Assembly: GCA_026416715.1 (NCBI GenBank)
Contig: JAOAEQ010000044.1
Coordinates: 1-6,258 of the forward strand
Direction: 5' to 3'
Length of the DNA: 6,258 nt
From: a bacterium
GTDB lineage: Bacteria > UBP4 > UBA4092 > JAOAEQ01
A program made the translations under genes and the position numbers. Positions 5,462 through 6,258 of the stretch are shown piece by piece. How positions within the stretch are numbered: the stretch's first letter is position 1; each line of letters begins with the position of its first letter. Below the pieces are notes generated by a model, which was not told the DNA's origin, made no database searches, and worked only from the letters and a program-made list of their open reading frames with translations.

Positions 5462-6232
5462 TTATGGTAGAATATTCGCTTCAAATCGGGATAATTTTAC
5501 CGGAGTATATGTTTCCTGTCCCGGATAAATTGTCCACGGCCCACTAGTTTTCGTCCCAAGTAGGTTATTATTCAAATCGCGATATTCGATAAATGCTACT
5601 TGCCCAACTGGTACCGCCATTTTAACATATCCGGGGACTGTCGGATATCCTTCGGAAATACCATTATCTTCGGTAATATAACTACCGAGAATATTCCCCA
5701 TACTATCTTTAGCTAATGCAACGATTTTTGCACCGAATGCGCAGGTATCAATTAACCAACCCGCCATGCTCGCATTCCATGCCATCAGTTCCGGACGAGT
5801 ATAAGTATCATAGTTTGAACTTCCAAAACGCATACGAACAACACAGGTACTCATCCCAACATTTAATGATGTTGATTTTGCAAATAACCAACCAGAAACA
5901 GTACCACTAGATACAATAGGTAGATGATGACTCGAAGGCCACGCTTGCGCATCATTCGTCCATGCCGGACTTACGATAGCGGTGTTCCAAGTATAAGCAT
6001 TCGTGAGTGTATTGATACCCCATGCGGGTAGCTGTAATCGCACTTTACAAGTTACCATACTATGACTGCCGATGACAGTTGTCCAACTGCTAAACCAAAC
6101 TGCAAACGGTGTGGTTGTATCCGCCATATAACCGGCAGGAGCGATTACGATATCACTTGCATAAGATATTCCGGCACCTGCGACAATTGATAGCATTACT
6201 AACCCGAAAATAAATAATTTAATTAATTTCAT
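5462..6232 (-). CDS. Secreted protein with C-terminal P-V-K-L-S-R-F-E-A motif
   Basis: A 256-residue protein of unrecognised family. The first 25 residues are a Sec signal peptide (M-K-L-I-K, hydrophobic core, A-G-I-S-Y-A before S-D). The mature part is rich in Trp, Ser, Thr and Tyr and looks all-beta, with features such as TPFAVWFSSWTTV, TCKVRLQLPAWG and VSGWLFAKS, and three isolated Cys residues (in VTCKV, STCVV and DTCAF). It ends P-V-K-L-S-R-F-E-A at 244-252, four residues before the end, like the neighbouring 827-residue protein although the rest of the two is not obviously related. ATG 6232 was chosen over a GTG at 6247 because the signal peptide starts there and the Shine-Dalgarno AAAGGAGGT (6254-6246) overlaps that GTG; it lies 14 nt before the ATG. 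An extracellular or surface role is inferred. The promoter lies beyond the right end of the window. Confidence 0.88.
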   Translation of the reverse strand: MKLIKLFIFGLVMLSIVAGAGISYASDIVIAPAGYMADTTTPFAVWFSSWTTVIGSHSMVTCKVRLQLPAWGINTLTNAYTWNTAIVSPAWTNDAQAWPSSHHLPIVSSGTVSGWLFAKSTSLNVGMSTCVVRMRFGSSNYDTYTRPELMAWNASMAGWLIDTCAFGAKIVALAKDSMGNILGSYITEDNGISEGYPTVPGYVKMAVPVGQVAFIEYRDLNNNLLGTKTSGPWTIYPGQETYTPVKLSRFEANILP

Positions 6233-6245
6233 TGAGATAAGGTTC

Positions 6246-6254
6246 ACCTCCTTT
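6246..6254 (-). promoter_or_regulatory. Shine-Dalgarno of the 256-residue protein gene
   Basis: AAAGGAGGT on the minus strand, 14 nt before ATG 6232. The spacing is long but follows the 10-11 nt seen at the next gene. The site rules out the GTG at 6247-6245, whose first base is the last G of GGAGG. Confidence 0.6.
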
Positions 6255-6258
6255 AAGA

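Noticed and set aside
5716-5910. Plus-strand open frame inside the 256-residue gene
   Set aside because: Antisense shadow of a well-supported secreted protein, with no initiation signals.

Overview
The window reads as a piece of a bacterial chromosome with moderate GC content, probably from an uncultured, Gram-negative-type lineage. All three real genes lie on the minus strand, and each encodes a protein with a Sec-type signal peptide. The two larger-scale clues to lineage are clusters of REP-like palindromes and a C-terminal P-V-x-L-S-R-F-E-A motif on two otherwise unrelated secreted proteins. That motif resembles the 'PVELxxF' strand seen near the C-termini of secreted proteins in the FCB group and several candidate phyla. 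I cannot name the phylum from sequence alone.

Layout from the right end, in the direction of transcription: (1) a 256-residue secreted protein (6232-5462) with a strong Shine-Dalgarno sequence, followed by an intrinsic terminator (5441-5402). (2) An AT-rich spacer of about 300 bp, then a good sigma70-type promoter (5083-5055) and a leader of about 165 nt with several possible hairpins. (3) An 827-residue secreted protein (4821-2338) built of repeated modules plus a propeller-like C-terminal part. It has two in-frame starts, each with its own strong ribosome-binding site, then a hairpin across the stop codon and an intrinsic terminator (2296-2252). (4) A 550-bp block of palindromic repeats (1655-2206). 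(5) A 429-residue secreted TPR protein (1621-332). (6) A second block of the same palindromes (11-327), starting 4 bp after the TPR stop codon.

The strongest unusual signal is the organisation of the palindromes. Three hairpin types, A (GTCCC/GGGAC), B (CCCAGCA/TGCTGGG) and C (GCCCC/GGGGC), are assembled into cassettes of about 200 bp in the order A-B-C-C'-B'-A', so each cassette is itself a long imperfect palindrome. Two of the three full cassettes are preceded by an extra A-B-C half cassette. The resulting 'half + full' composite of about 320 bp occurs once on each side of the TPR gene as a direct repeat.

Terminators separate the two surface-type genes, so the three genes appear to be three single-gene transcription units. 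The promoter of the TPR gene must lie within repeat DNA unless transcription reads through the terminator at 2252-2296. Nothing in the window gives a biochemical function. The shared theme is export to the cell envelope or outside the cell.
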